Numbered from the stretch's first letter, positions 34,270-43,676 are shown. The stretch: 64,000 bases of DNA from Halolamina salifodinae (GCF_017874235.1 NZ_JAGGLC010000001.1:558001-622000), one strand, 5' to 3'. Notes: generated by a model not told the origin, from the sequence alone. Numbers and translations are program-made.

Positions 34270-35226
34270 TCACCTGTTGGGGTCGGTCCGGGGGTCGAGC
34301 ACGTCGCGCAGGCCGTCGCCGAGCAGATTGAACCCGAGGACGGCGACGACGATGGCCAGCCCCGGAAACACGCTGAACCACCACTCGCCGCTGTCGACGT
34401 ACCCCTTGCCAACCCGGAGGATCGACCCCCAGGAGGGTTTCGGCGAGGGGACGCCGACGCCGAGGAAGGAGAGCGACGACTCCAGGACGATGGCCAGCGC
34501 GGCTGTGACGGTGGCCTGTACGAGGATCGCCGAGAGACAGAACGGCAGCACGTGGACCAGCATGATCCGGACGTGGGAGGCACCCAGCGAGCGCGCGACC
34601 CGGACGTGCTCCTCCTCGACGACCGAGACGGCGCTGCCGCGGGTGACGCGGGCGAACTGCGGGATGTAGACGATGCCCAACGCGAGCACGATGTTGGTCA
34701 GCGACTGGCCAAACACGGCGACGAGGGTCAGGCCCAGCAGGATCGCCGGGAACGCGAAGATGCTGTCCATCAGGCGCATCAGCGCGTCGTCGACGCGGCC
34801 GCCGGCGTAGCCCGCGAGCAGGCCGATGGGGACGCCGATGGCGCCGGCGACGAGCGGGGTGGCGACGGCCACCTGCAGCGCGATCCGGGCGCCGAACAGC
34901 ACCCGTGAGAACAGATCCCGGCCGTAGTGGTCGGTGCCCATCGGGTACGCGAGGCTCGGCCCCTGCAGGCGTGCGGGGACGTTCACCGTCGCCGGGTCGT
35001 GCGGCGCAAGCACCGGCGCCAGCAGCGCGATCAGGACGACGCTCCCGGTGATGAGGAGGCCGGCCATTGCCAGCGTGTTCCGGCGGAACCGTGCCGCAAA
35101 GGCTTTCGCGCGGCGGCGGAGGGGCGACTCAGGACGGGACTGGGCCCGGGAGTCGTCGCCGGGCTCGGCGCCGGAGTGGCCACGGGGTTCGGGGAGGGAG
35201 TCGTCGCGGGAATCGTCGGCGCTCAT
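34270..35226 (-). CDS. ABC transporter permease (DppC/OppC-like)
   Basis: 318 residues. A charged N-terminus leads to a first membrane helix (LAMAGLLITGSVVLIALLAPVL), the TDHYGRDLFSRVLFGARIAL loop typical of DppC, about five further helices, and the EAA-type loop ARSLGASHVRIMLVHVLP that contacts the ATPase. Its start overlaps the DppB-like stop by 4 bases. Confidence 0.92.
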   Translation of the reverse strand: MSADDSRDDSLPEPRGHSGAEPGDDSRAQSRPESPLRRRAKAFAARFRRNTLAMAGLLITGSVVLIALLAPVLAPHDPATVNVPARLQGPSLAYPMGTDHYGRDLFSRVLFGARIALQVAVATPLVAGAIGVPIGLLAGYAGGRVDDALMRLMDSIFAFPAILLGLTLVAVFGQSLTNIVLALGIVYIPQFARVTRGSAVSVVEEEHVRVARSLGASHVRIMLVHVLPFCLSAILVQATVTAALAIVLESSLSFLGVGVPSPKPSWGSILRVGKGYVDSGEWWFSVFPGLAIVVAVLGFNLLGDGLRDVLDPRTDPNR

Positions 35227-36179
35227 TGGTCACCTCGCAGTTTCGGGTTCAGGTAGAAGTACGCGGCGTCGACGACCACGTTGACGACGACGAAGAACGT
35301 GGTGTAGACGAGCACGACCCCCTGGAGGGTGATGTAGTCGCGGCTCCGGATGGCGCCGATCAGTAGCTGTCCCATCCCCGGGATGGTGAACACCTGTTCG
35401 ACGACGACAGAGCCGCCGAGCAGGTAGCCGAACTGCATCCCGATGACCGTCACCACCGGGATAAACGCGTTCTTCGTCGCGTGGCCCAGCACGCGCAGGT
35501 CGCTCACGCCCTTCATCCGGACGGCGTCGAGGTACTCCCGGCGGAGCTCCTCCAGTAGCTCCGAGCGCAGCATCCGGGTGACGACGGCGGCCATCGCCGT
35601 CCCGAGCGTGATCCCCGGGAGGAGCAGGTAGCGGATCCCCGCGACCGGGTCCTCGAGCGGCGAGGCGTAGCCCGCGACCGGGAGCCAGCCGAGGTTGACG
35701 CCGAAGGCGATCAGCAGAACGATGCCCAGCCAGAAGTTCGGGATGGAGACGCCCAGCAGGCCGAACGTGAGGCCGACGCCGTCGAGGGCTTTCCCGCGGT
35801 TGGTCGCACTCAGCAGGCCGGCCGGAATCGCGATGGACAGCGAGACGAAAAAGCCCGCGAGCGTCAGGAACAGCGTTCGGGGCAGGCGGCTGGCGATGGC
35901 GGCGCTGACCGCCTGATCGTCGACGTACGAGCGGCCCAGATCCCCGCGGATCGCGTCGGTGATGTAGTCGACGTACTGCACGTAGATCGGGTCGTTCAGC
36001 CCCATCTCCTCACGCACGGCGGCGAGTCTGGCGGGGTCGGCGTCGGCGCCGAGCATCACGATGGCCGGATCGCCGGGGACGAGCCTGATGAGGCCGAACA
36101 CGACCACCGAGACCAGCGCGAGCACCGGCAGCGCCCAGAGCAGCCGCCGGACCAGAAACGCCTGCAGCCGTGAGACCAT
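35223..36179 (-). CDS. ABC transporter permease (DppB/OppB-like)
   Basis: 318 residues with six hydrophobic segments. LLWALPVLALVSVVVFGLIRLVPGDPAIVMLG is the DppB N-terminal pattern, and the EAA loop reads YLDAVRMKGVSDLRVLGHATKNAFIPVVT. It follows the binding-protein gene by 12 bases and forms the translocation pore together with the DppC-like protein. Confidence 0.92.
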   Translation of the reverse strand: MVSRLQAFLVRRLLWALPVLALVSVVVFGLIRLVPGDPAIVMLGADADPARLAAVREEMGLNDPIYVQYVDYITDAIRGDLGRSYVDDQAVSAAIASRLPRTLFLTLAGFFVSLSIAIPAGLLSATNRGKALDGVGLTFGLLGVSIPNFWLGIVLLIAFGVNLGWLPVAGYASPLEDPVAGIRYLLLPGITLGTAMAAVVTRMLRSELLEELRREYLDAVRMKGVSDLRVLGHATKNAFIPVVTVIGMQFGYLLGGSVVVEQVFTIPGMGQLLIGAIRSRDYITLQGVVLVYTTFFVVVNVVVDAAYFYLNPKLRGDQ

Positions 36180-36191
36180 CGCCGCCGGCGC

Positions 36192-37820
36192 TCACTCCCC
36201 CTTCCACATGGTCCAGTAGCGGGTGTACGGTAGCAGCCACGGCTGGACCCCGTAGACGTTCGATCCCAGCCCCGTGATGCCGTCGGCGCGCGCGACCGAG
36301 ATCCACGGGCAGTTCTTGTTGACCAGTTTCTCGAACTCGGCGTAGATCTCCACGCGGGCCTCCTGATCGGTCTCGCTACGGCCCTGTTCGAGCAGGTCGT
36401 ACATGCGTTGGGCGTCCGGTTGCTCCTCGCCGTAGTGGTTGAACTGCGAGCCGTCGGGGTGGATGAAGCCGTAGTAGTGCCGGTCGGGGTCGATCTTGAA
36501 CGGCACCGAGAACGCCATCGCGCCGAAGTTGCCGGTGACGAAGTCTTCCAGTTGGGTCGCCCACTCGAGGGTCTCGGTCTCGGCGTCGATGCCCGCCGCC
36601 GCGAGGTTGGCGACCAGCAGATCCGCGGTGGTCTCCATCAGCGAGTACCGACTGTTGGTCTTGATCGTCAGCGTCTCGCCCTCGAGGGGGTTGCCGGCGT
36701 CCTCGAGGATCTGCTTTGCGCGCTCGACATCGCGGGTGCGCCGGCTGTCGCCGAGGTCGTGGTTCCAGATGCTGTCCTCGGCGTAGGGCTGCCACGCCGC
36801 CTGGCCGTAGCCCGAGACGGCGGCCTCGACGATGGCGCCCCGGTCGATGACGTGCGCGACCGCCCGCCGGACTGCCGGGTCGTCCCACGGCGGTTCGCTA
36901 CAGTTGATGTGGAGTTGGCCCCACTCGGTGCCGCTCTGCCGGGAGAGCTTCGTCCGGTCGTCGTCCCGAAGGGTGTCGGCGTCGCTGCCGCCGACGCCGC
37001 GGACCATGTCCACGTCGCCGCTACGGAGCGCCGCGACCCGGGAGTCGGCGTCCGGGATCGGCGTGATTTCGACGGCGTCGAGCAACGGCACGCCGTCCTC
37101 GCGATAGTCCTCGAACGCCGTCAGCGTGAGGTGGTCGCCGGGTTCGTGCTCCTCGAACTGGAACGGGCCGCTCCCGACTGGCTCCTGAAAGTCACCGAGG
37201 CCGCCGCCCTGTTCCTCGACGGCCTCCTCGGGGACGACGACCCACGGGACGCGCCCGAGGAAGTTGAAAAACGGCGCGAACGTCTGGGCGAGCGTGAACG
37301 TCACCTCGTACTCGCCGGTGGCTTCGACGGACTCGACCGCCGAGAGGTCGGCGCCCATCGCGCCGTCCTGATTCATGCGCTCGAAGGAGTAGACGACGTC
37401 CTCGGCGACCAGTTCGCGGTCGACCGGCGGGTGGAAGCGCGCGTCCTCCGCGAGCGTGAACGTGTACGTGCGGCCGTCGTCGCCGATCTCCCAGTCGGTC
37501 GCCAGCCGCCCGGTCGGGGCGCCTTCGTCGAACGTGATCAGCGTCTCGCAGATGTTGAAGTTCACCACCCACGAGACGACGCTCTCGGTGGTGTGGGGGT
37601 CGAGTCCAGTGAGTTCGGACTCGAAGCCGACCCGGAGCCGGCCGCCGGCCTGTGGGCCGCCCTCGGGGGTCGACACCGTGGTTTCGGTGGCGGGAATCGG
37701 CGACGACGTGCCGTCGCTGGTCGGAGTCCCGTCGCCGGTACAGCCAGCGAGCGCCGTCGCGGCGGCGCCGCCGACCGCCGAAAGGAACGTTCGCCGATCG
37801 GCCGTGGAGTCCTCTGCCAT
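36192..37820 (-). CDS. Tat-exported lipoprotein, ABC substrate-binding protein (family 5)
   Basis: 542 residues. The start MAEDSTADRRTFLSAVGG carries a twin-arginine motif followed by a hydrophobic stretch and a lipobox ALAGC, typical for haloarchaeal surface-anchored binding proteins; a Ser/Thr/Gly-rich linker follows. The body is the SBP_bac_5 fold (LTGLDPHTTESVVSWVVNFNICETL, AEDVVYSFERM, AVRRAVAHVIDRGAIV). First gene of the operon. Substrates of the family are peptides, nickel or glycosides; not resolvable here. Start set at ATG 37820, just before the Tat motif. Confidence 0.92.
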   Translation of the reverse strand: MAEDSTADRRTFLSAVGGAAATALAGCTGDGTPTSDGTSSPIPATETTVSTPEGGPQAGGRLRVGFESELTGLDPHTTESVVSWVVNFNICETLITFDEGAPTGRLATDWEIGDDGRTYTFTLAEDARFHPPVDRELVAEDVVYSFERMNQDGAMGADLSAVESVEATGEYEVTFTLAQTFAPFFNFLGRVPWVVVPEEAVEEQGGGLGDFQEPVGSGPFQFEEHEPGDHLTLTAFEDYREDGVPLLDAVEITPIPDADSRVAALRSGDVDMVRGVGGSDADTLRDDDRTKLSRQSGTEWGQLHINCSEPPWDDPAVRRAVAHVIDRGAIVEAAVSGYGQAAWQPYAEDSIWNHDLGDSRRTRDVERAKQILEDAGNPLEGETLTIKTNSRYSLMETTADLLVANLAAAGIDAETETLEWATQLEDFVTGNFGAMAFSVPFKIDPDRHYYGFIHPDGSQFNHYGEEQPDAQRMYDLLEQGRSETDQEARVEIYAEFEKLVNKNCPWISVARADGITGLGSNVYGVQPWLLPYTRYWTMWKGE

Positions 37821-38073
37821 CGTTGGAGAAGGCAGTATGGGCGCGGGTAAAGCTTCCACGGTACACACACGGGTTGATGAGCAGCGGAAGAGACGGATGC
37901 TGTCGCAGGCCAGGAACCAGTCCTATGGAAGAATTCCGGGGCGGATTCTGAACCACGAGAACTCGCTTCGCTCGTTCTCTGGGTTCAAATCCTTCGTGAC
38001 CATCACACCCGACGCCCGCTCCTCGCTCGCTCCTTACAGTCGCGTCGCTCGTCGATTGGGCGTCGGAAGAAGA

Positions 38074-38148
38074 TGGGTTGGGGCGGATTTGAACCGCCGG
38101 CCTCCTCCATGTCAAGGAGGTGTCATAACCGGACTAGACTACCAACCC
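38074..38148 (-). tRNA. tRNA-Val (anticodon GAC)
   Basis: Read on the minus strand, the acceptor arms are GGGTTGG and CCAACCC plus discriminator A; the D arm is GTC...GAC; the anticodon stem is CCTCC/GGAGG around loop TTGACAT (anticodon GAC); and the T arm is GGCGGTTCAAATCCGCC. 75 bases, no intron, CCA not encoded. All four stems pair. Confidence 0.95.
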
Positions 38149-38232
38149 GACCGGGCTATCTCTGCACTCAATCGTACCCGTCGGGCTTAGTTGAAGCTTT
38201 CGAAAGTCGGCTCCGGCAGGCGGTTGGCGCCC

Positions 38233-38862
38233 TCACCGCGTGCCGTCGTCGACGGACGCCTGCGCCAGCGTGGCCTCCGTGCGGCGGAGCACGCCGCTGA
38301 GCGTCGATTCGGCCATCTCCAACTCCGCCGCGAGGTCGGTCAGCGAGGCGTCGCGAGGCTGCTCGTAGTAGCCGGCGCCGATGGCCGCCTCCAGCACCTC
38401 GCGCTGGTGGACCGTCAGCACGTCGTCGTCGACGTTCGCGCCGCGGACGCGGTCGAGGCGGTAGTCGAGCCCCCGGTCGTCCAACTCCGAGCGCAGCGCC
38501 GAGAGCCTGTCGTGTGAGACAGTCAGCTCCCAGTGTACCTCGCCCTCGCTGATCTCGAAGGGGAACTGCACCGGGACACCGGAGGATTGGACCGCCCGCA
38601 GGAGCATCGGTGACGCCGTTTCGAACTGGACCAGCGCGTCGGCATCCGTTCGCGCGAGCACCGACACGTCACGTAGGTCCGCGTCGAGGATGTCCGCGAG
38701 CACCGGCGCCGGGTCCGCGGCGCCGACCTCCAGCAGCCCCGTCCCGCCGTCGGCGTCGGGCAGCGCCGAGAGCACGCGGAACTGCGCGTCGGGGTAGCGA
38801 CGGCTGATCTCGCCGATCCACGCCGCCGACGGGAGGGTGATGACGAGTTCGACGCGGGGCAT
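38233..38862 (-). CDS. Bat-type helix-turn-helix transcriptional regulator
   Basis: 209 residues. The N-terminal ~150 residues form the bacterio-opsin-activator-like sensory part, and the C-terminus has the HTH_10 signature: LTVHQREVLEAAIGAGYYEQPRDASLTDLAAELEMAESTLS, with the recognition helix at the end. Such regulators control metabolic or light-related genes in haloarchaea. ATG 38862. Its target is unknown; it is next to tRNA-Val on one side and a globin gene in the same direction on the other. Confidence 0.9.
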   Translation of the reverse strand: MPRVELVITLPSAAWIGEISRRYPDAQFRVLSALPDADGGTGLLEVGAADPAPVLADILDADLRDVSVLARTDADALVQFETASPMLLRAVQSSGVPVQFPFEISEGEVHWELTVSHDRLSALRSELDDRGLDYRLDRVRGANVDDDVLTVHQREVLEAAIGAGYYEQPRDASLTDLAAELEMAESTLSGVLRRTEATLAQASVDDGTR

Positions 38863-38909
38863 ACCCGACCCAGCGTACTGACGGAGAAGAACCGACCGAT
38901 TGCGACCGG

Positions 38910-39272
38910 CTACTTCCCGACCACGTCGTCCTCGAGCGCCGCGACCTCGCCGATGATCGAGTCCGCGGTCGCCTCGCCGACGCCGTTCTCCACCAGCGCG
39001 GCGTGGAGGTACTCGGCCACCTGGCCGAACGCCTCCTCGGTGATCCCCATGCCCTCGTGGGCCGCCTGCATGTCCGCGCCGTCGTAGTCCACCGGGCCGC
39101 CAGCGACCGCGCTGACGAACTGTACCTGGTGGGCGAACAGCGCCTCCATGTCGGTCTCCGCGAAGTAGGGCTCGAGCAGCGGGTCGTCGAGCACCCGGTC
39201 GTAGAAGTCGTCGACGACACGTTCGACCGCCTCACGCCCGCCGATTTCCGCGTAGATAGACGACTGAGACAT
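38910..39272 (-). CDS. Group I truncated hemoglobin
   Basis: 120 residues from ATG 39272 (the frame continues to 39431 without support). Features: SIYAEIGGREAVERVVDDFYDRVLDDPLL, LFAHQVQFVSAVAGGP and MQAAHEGMGITEEAFGQVAEYL, with the proximal heme His in AAHEGMGI. Such globins bind O2 or NO and are often used for NO detoxification. Divergent from trpD across 161 bases. Confidence 0.9.
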   Translation of the reverse strand: MSQSSIYAEIGGREAVERVVDDFYDRVLDDPLLEPYFAETDMEALFAHQVQFVSAVAGGPVDYDGADMQAAHEGMGITEEAFGQVAEYLHAALVENGVGEATADSIIGEVAALEDDVVGK

Positions 39273-39381
39273 CACCGAACCACGGGGCGGGACAGGGTTG
39301 GGCGTTGACCCGAACCGATTCGGCCATGATTGAGCCTCTCTCTCAACCGTGCACCACTCTCCCACGGCAGGCTTAAGTGAA

Positions 39382-39417
39382 TGTACAGAGTTGTACACTA
39401 CATACCCGATTCGTACA
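39382..39417 (+). promoter_or_regulatory. Cluster of three TRP-box-like operator sites before trpD
   Basis: TGTACA at 39382-39387 and 39392-39397 and CGTACA at 39412-39417, i.e. spaced 10 and 20 bases, all on the same helical face. The outer ones form an inverted repeat GAATGTAC...GTACATTC. A TATA-like gcttaagt precedes at 39371-39378, and trpD starts at 39434. TGTACA is the published TRP box bound by TrpY in Methanothermobacter. Tryptophan-responsive repression is therefore inferred. Confidence 0.6.
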
Positions 39418-39433
39418 TTCGGGCGCTCCACCC

Positions 39434-40444
39434 ATGCAGGAACTCATCGAACGCGTGACCGAGGGCGAGGACCTGAGCGTCGAGCAGGCCCGCGAGGCCG
39501 CGACGCTGGTCTTCGAGGAGGCGACCGAGGCACAGATCGGCGCGCTGCTGGCGGCGCTCCGAGCCAAAGGCGAGACGGAGGCCGAAATCGCCGGCTTCGC
39601 CCAGGGGATGCGCGACGCCGCCCGGACCATCGACCCCGACGGCCAGCCACTGGTCGACACCTGCGGCACCGGCGGCGACGACTACAGCACCATCAACGTC
39701 TCGACGACCAGCGCCATCGTCGCCGCCGGCGCGGGCGTCGCCGTCGCCAAACACGGCAACTACTCGGTCTCCTCCTCCTCGGGGAGCGCCGACGTGCTGG
39801 AAGTCGCCGGCGCCGACATCGAGGCCGAACCACCTGCCGTCGAGGACGCCATCGAGCGCGACGGCATCGGTTTCATGCTCGCGCCCGTCTTCCACCCCGC
39901 GATGAAGGCCGTCATCGGCCCGCGCACGGAACTCGGGATGCGGACCATCTTCAACGTCCTCGGGCCGCTGACCAACCCTGCGGGCGCCGACGCGCAGGTC
40001 CTCGGCGTCTACAGCGAGGAACTGGTCCCGCTGATCGCGGAAGCACTCACCCATATGCCCGTCGAGCACGCGCTGGTCGTTCACGGCGACGGCATGGACG
40101 AGATCGCGCTCCACGGCCCCACAACCGTCGCAGAAGTCGAGGGCGAGGAGGTCACCGAGTACATCATTACGCCCGAAGACCTCGGCCTCGAGAGCGCCCC
40201 CGTCGACGCCATCGCCGGCGGCACGCCCGAGGAGAACGCCGAGGACCTCCGGGGCATCGTCGACGGAACTGTCACCGGCCCCAAGCGTGACGTGATCCTC
40301 GCCAACGCCGGCGCGGCAATCTACGTCGCCGGCCTCGCCGACACCCTCCAAGACGGGGTCGAGCAGGCCGCCAAGTCCATCGACGACGGCGCGGCCAGCG
40401 AAAAGTTCGCGGCGCTCTGTGGCGAGGCCCTCGAGGCCGAGTGA
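39434..40444 (+). CDS. trpD: Anthranilate phosphoribosyltransferase
   Basis: 336 residues. PRPP-binding VDTCGTGGDDYSTINVST, AKHGNYSVSSSSGSADVLE and the conserved NVLGPLTNPAGADAQVLGVYSEEL. It transfers phosphoribose to anthranilate (second step of tryptophan synthesis). I start at ATG 39434, after the promoter boxes; an upstream in-frame GTG at 39377 would lie within them. First gene of trpDFEG; each following gene overlaps the previous stop. Confidence 0.96.
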   Translation: MQELIERVTEGEDLSVEQAREAATLVFEEATEAQIGALLAALRAKGETEAEIAGFAQGMRDAARTIDPDGQPLVDTCGTGGDDYSTINVSTTSAIVAAGAGVAVAKHGNYSVSSSSGSADVLEVAGADIEAEPPAVEDAIERDGIGFMLAPVFHPAMKAVIGPRTELGMRTIFNVLGPLTNPAGADAQVLGVYSEELVPLIAEALTHMPVEHALVVHGDGMDEIALHGPTTVAEVEGEEVTEYIITPEDLGLESAPVDAIAGGTPEENAEDLRGIVDGTVTGPKRDVILANAGAAIYVAGLADTLQDGVEQAAKSIDDGAASEKFAALCGEALEAE

Positions 40445-41097
40445 TGGCTCGGACGAAGCTCTGCGGGCTCGGCACCCAAGCCGACGTTGCCGCCGCAGTC
40501 GACACCGGCGCGGACGCGCTGGGGTTCATCACCGACGTTGAGGTGGACACACCCAGAGAGATCGATCCCGAGCGCGCTCGCGACCTCGCCGCGACGGTTC
40601 CGCCGTTCGTCACCACCGTCGCCGTCACTATTCCCGAGACTGTCGAAGAGGCCGTCACCGTCGCCGAAACCGTCGACCCGGACGCGATCCAGATTTACGG
40701 CGACTTCGGCCCCAACGAGATCGAAGAGATCCACCAACGCGCGGGCGTCGACGTGATCGTCGCACTCGGCGTCGAAGACCGGCAACGCGCCCACGAACTC
40801 GACGGTGCCGCCGACGCGCTGCTCGTTGACTCACTCACCGAGGAGGGCGCGGGCGGCACCGGCGAAACACACGACTGGGACGCCACCCGAGAGCTTCGAG
40901 AGGAACTCGACACGCCACTCGTGCTCGCTGGGGGGCTCACTCCCGAGAACGTCGCCGACGCCGTGGCGACGGTCGATCCCTTCGTCGTCGACACCGCCAG
41001 CGGGATCGAACGCGACGACGAACCGGGGCGGAAGGACCACGCGGCCATGCGCACGTTCGTCCGCGAGGCCACCGCCGCCCACACGGAGGCCACCTGA
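40444..41097 (+). CDS. trpF: Phosphoribosylanthranilate isomerase
   Basis: 217 residues, (beta/alpha)8 barrel. The catalytic Cys lies in TKLCGLGTQADVAAA and the Asp in ADALLVDSLTEEGAGGTGETHDW; LVLAGGLTPENVADAV ends the barrel. It converts PRA to CdRP (third step). ATG 40444 overlaps the trpD TGA as TGATG, and its own stop overlaps trpE in the same way. Confidence 0.94.
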   Translation: MARTKLCGLGTQADVAAAVDTGADALGFITDVEVDTPREIDPERARDLAATVPPFVTTVAVTIPETVEEAVTVAETVDPDAIQIYGDFGPNEIEEIHQRAGVDVIVALGVEDRQRAHELDGAADALLVDSLTEEGAGGTGETHDWDATRELREELDTPLVLAGGLTPENVADAVATVDPFVVDTASGIERDDEPGRKDHAAMRTFVREATAAHTEAT

Positions 41098-42734
41098 TGC
41101 CCGAGTTCGACCGCTCCCGATCCGAGTTCGAGGGTCTGCTCGCCGACACCGACGGGCCCGCAGTCGCCCGACTCACCGCCACGCTCGATGTGGACACCGA
41201 ACCGCTATCGGCCTACGCCGCGCTAGGCGACCGGAGCGACCACACGTTCCTGCTGGAGAGCGCCGAGAAGGTCGCCTCGAGCGACCCCGCGGGCGCGTTC
41301 GCCCCCGCGGACGGCCACACGACCCCCGGCGCCGACGACGACGCCGACCGGCACGCCCGCTTCTCCTTCGTCGGCTACGACCCCGAGGCGCTGGTTTCGG
41401 TCTACCCCAACCGGACCGAGGTCGAGCAGCTCGGCCCGGCGGCGCGCTTCCTCGACGGCCTCGACGCCGACGCTGGCGAGGAGGTCGGTGCCTGCGACGG
41501 GGAACTCGACGACCCCGATACGCTGGATCGCCTCCGCCTCGCGCTGCCGGGCGTGGAGCGCGTCGGCTTCGAGGCGGGCGACCGCCAGCGACTCGACGGC
41601 GGCCTCGTCGGCTTCCTGGCCTACGACGCCGTCTACGACCTCCACCTCGCGGAGGTGGGGGTCGAGCGCCCCGACCCCGTCGTACCGGACGCCCAGTTCG
41701 TGCTCACGACCCGGACGCTCGCGTTCGACGACCGGGAGGGGAGCGTCGAACTCGTCTTCACGCCAGTCGTCGCCGAGGCGGACGACGCCGGCGCCGTCTA
41801 CGACCGACTCGTCGCGGAGGCCGAGGCGGTCGCCGGCGACCTCGCAGCAGCAAAGGCCCCCGAAACGGGCGGCTTCGACCGCCAGTCGGCCGACTCCGGC
41901 GCCCGCGACGACTACGAAGAGGCCGTCGCCGAGATGCAGAAGCACGTCCTCGGCGGCGACGTGTATCAGGGTGTGGTCTCCCGCAGCCACGAGATTGCGG
42001 GAGATCTGGACACGCTGGGGCTCTACGCCTCGCTTCGCGAGGTGAACCCCTCGCCGTACATGTATCTGCTCTCCTTCGGCGACCGCTCGGTCGTCGGCGC
42101 CAGCCCCGAGACGCTCGTCTCGGTCACGGGCGAGCGCGTCGTGTCGAACCCCATCGCGGGCACCTGCGCCCGCGGTGCCAGCCCCGTCGAGGACCGCCGG
42201 CTGGCCGGCGAACTGCTCGCCGACGACAAGGAGCGTGCCGAGCACACGATGCTCGTCGACCTCGCGAGAAACGACATCCGGCAGGTCTCCCGGCAGGGCA
42301 GCGTGCGCGTCGAGGAGTTCATGAACGTGCTCAAGTACAGCCACGTCCAGCATATCGAATCGACCGTCACGGGCCGGCTCCACCCGGATTTCGACGGCTT
42401 CGACGCCACCCGCGCGGCGTTCCCCGCGGGGACGCTCACCGGCGCGCCGAAAGTCCGGGCGATGGAGCTACTGGACGACCTCGAAGTGAACCCACGGGGC
42501 GTCTACGGCGGCGGCGTCGGCTACTTCTCGTGGACCGGCGACGCCGACACGGCCATCGTCATCCGGACGGCGACAGTCGACCACGGCGAGGGCGACGCCC
42601 CCGACGAGGTCCGAGTCCGCGCGGGCGCGGGTGTCGTCGCCGACAGCGACCCCGCGAGCGAGTTCGAGGAGACCGAACAGAAGGTCCGCGGCGTGCTGGA
42701 CGCGCTGGAGCGGATCGAAGGGGGTGCCCAATGA
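41097..42734 (+). CDS. trpE: Anthranilate synthase component I
   Basis: 545 residues. The N-terminal domain contains LLESAEKVASSDPAG, the tryptophan feedback-site region of the family. The C-terminal chorismate-binding half has VSRSHEIAGDLDTLGLY, PSPYMYLLSFGDRSVVGASPETLVSV, GTCARGASPVED, HTMLVDLARNDIRQVS and TLTGAPKVRAMELLD. Works with TrpG; feedback inhibition by tryptophan is known for the family. Confidence 0.96.
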   Translation: MPEFDRSRSEFEGLLADTDGPAVARLTATLDVDTEPLSAYAALGDRSDHTFLLESAEKVASSDPAGAFAPADGHTTPGADDDADRHARFSFVGYDPEALVSVYPNRTEVEQLGPAARFLDGLDADAGEEVGACDGELDDPDTLDRLRLALPGVERVGFEAGDRQRLDGGLVGFLAYDAVYDLHLAEVGVERPDPVVPDAQFVLTTRTLAFDDREGSVELVFTPVVAEADDAGAVYDRLVAEAEAVAGDLAAAKAPETGGFDRQSADSGARDDYEEAVAEMQKHVLGGDVYQGVVSRSHEIAGDLDTLGLYASLREVNPSPYMYLLSFGDRSVVGASPETLVSVTGERVVSNPIAGTCARGASPVEDRRLAGELLADDKERAEHTMLVDLARNDIRQVSRQGSVRVEEFMNVLKYSHVQHIESTVTGRLHPDFDGFDATRAAFPAGTLTGAPKVRAMELLDDLEVNPRGVYGGGVGYFSWTGDADTAIVIRTATVDHGEGDAPDEVRVRAGAGVVADSDPASEFEETEQKVRGVLDALERIEGGAQ

Positions 42735-43372
42735 GCACCCCGAGCGCCGACGATAGCGAGGCGCCGACGGTGCTGTTCGTCGACAACTTCGACTCGTTCA
42801 CGTACAACCTCGTGGAGTACGTCGGCGAAGGGGCGCCCGACGCCGATGTCGAAGTCCTGCGGAACACCGCCTCCCTCGACGAAGTCCGGGAGATCGACCC
42901 CGATGCCGTGGTGATCAGCCCCGGCCCCGGCCACCCGAAAAACGAGCGCGACGTGGGGCTGACGATGGGCGTGCTCCGCGAGGTGAGCCCGGAGATACCC
43001 ACACTGGGGGTCTGTCTCGGTCTCGAAGCCGCCGTCTTCGAGCACGGCGGCGCGGTCGGGCACGCCCCCCGGCCGATCCACGGCAAGGCGTTCCCGGTCG
43101 ACCACGACGGCAAGGGCGTCTACGAAGGCCTCGAACAGGGGTTCCAGGCCGGGCGCTACCACTCGCTGGTCGCGACGGAGGTACCCGAGGAGTTCGAGGT
43201 GACGGCGACAACGACCGACGATCCCGAGAACGGCGACGACGCCGAAGAACTGGTGATGGGTGTCCGCCACCGCGAGCACCCCATCGAGTGCGTGCAGTTC
43301 CACCCCGAATCGGTGCTGACCGCGGTGGGTCACGACGTGATCGGGAACTTCCTCGACGGCGCGCTGCCCTGA
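42731..43372 (+). CDS. trpG: Anthranilate synthase component II (glutamine amidotransferase)
   Basis: 213 residues. Class I GATase with nucleophile Cys95 in LGVCLGLEAAVFEHGG (GHQ of many homologues is GLE here), His/Glu in CVQFHPESVLT, and VDNFDSFTYNLVEYVG at the N-terminus. Supplies ammonia to TrpE. ATG 42731 overlaps the trpE stop by 4 bases; last gene of the operon. Confidence 0.95.
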   Translation: MSTPSADDSEAPTVLFVDNFDSFTYNLVEYVGEGAPDADVEVLRNTASLDEVREIDPDAVVISPGPGHPKNERDVGLTMGVLREVSPEIPTLGVCLGLEAAVFEHGGAVGHAPRPIHGKAFPVDHDGKGVYEGLEQGFQAGRYHSLVATEVPEEFEVTATTTDDPENGDDAEELVMGVRHREHPIECVQFHPESVLTAVGHDVIGNFLDGALP

Positions 43373-43379
43373 GCGATTT

Positions 43380-43586
43380 TTAGCCGAGGAACGTCGTCAC
43401 CAGCCAGAGCGCGCCGATCAGTACCGACGCGATCAGCACCAGTTTCCACGCGATGCTGAGGACGATCCGGCCGACCAGAATCACGATAGCGATGGCGATG
43501 ACGGCGATCAGCGCCTGCCCGATCGGCCCTTCCGGCATCGGTAGCTGTAGCAGCGCGAGCGACAGCGCCGGGAGTGTGGCAGTCAT
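43380..43586 (-). CDS. Small two-helix membrane protein
   Basis: 68 residues from ATG 43586 (MTATLPALSLALLQLPMPEG). Two long hydrophobic helices (about 23-42 and 45-63) are separated by a short basic kink (GRIVLSIAWK), which suggests a membrane hairpin. The convergent trpG stop is 8 bases away. The longer frame to 43634 adds charged residues and is less likely. No family recognised. Confidence 0.5.
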   Translation of the reverse strand: MTATLPALSLALLQLPMPEGPIGQALIAVIAIAIVILVGRIVLSIAWKLVLIASVLIGALWLVTTFLG

Positions 43587-43676
43587 GCCTGAAGATGGAT
43601 CTCGTGGGAGCATAACTCTGGGGGCTACGTTCAAGTAGGAAGCCGGGACCAGGGCCTCCGTGATCTGAGAATCGCT

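Noticed and set aside
37968..38005. tRNA-like fragment (gggttcaaatcc) on the plus strand next to tRNA-Val
   Set aside because: Only the T-loop consensus is present; the flanking bases do not pair as a T stem and no other tRNA arms or integrase are nearby, so an attachment site is not supported.
40805..42730. Long open frame running into trpG from within trpE
   Set aside because: The upstream part is an Arg/Pro-rich shadow of trpE; trpG proper starts at 42731 with a normal N-terminus.
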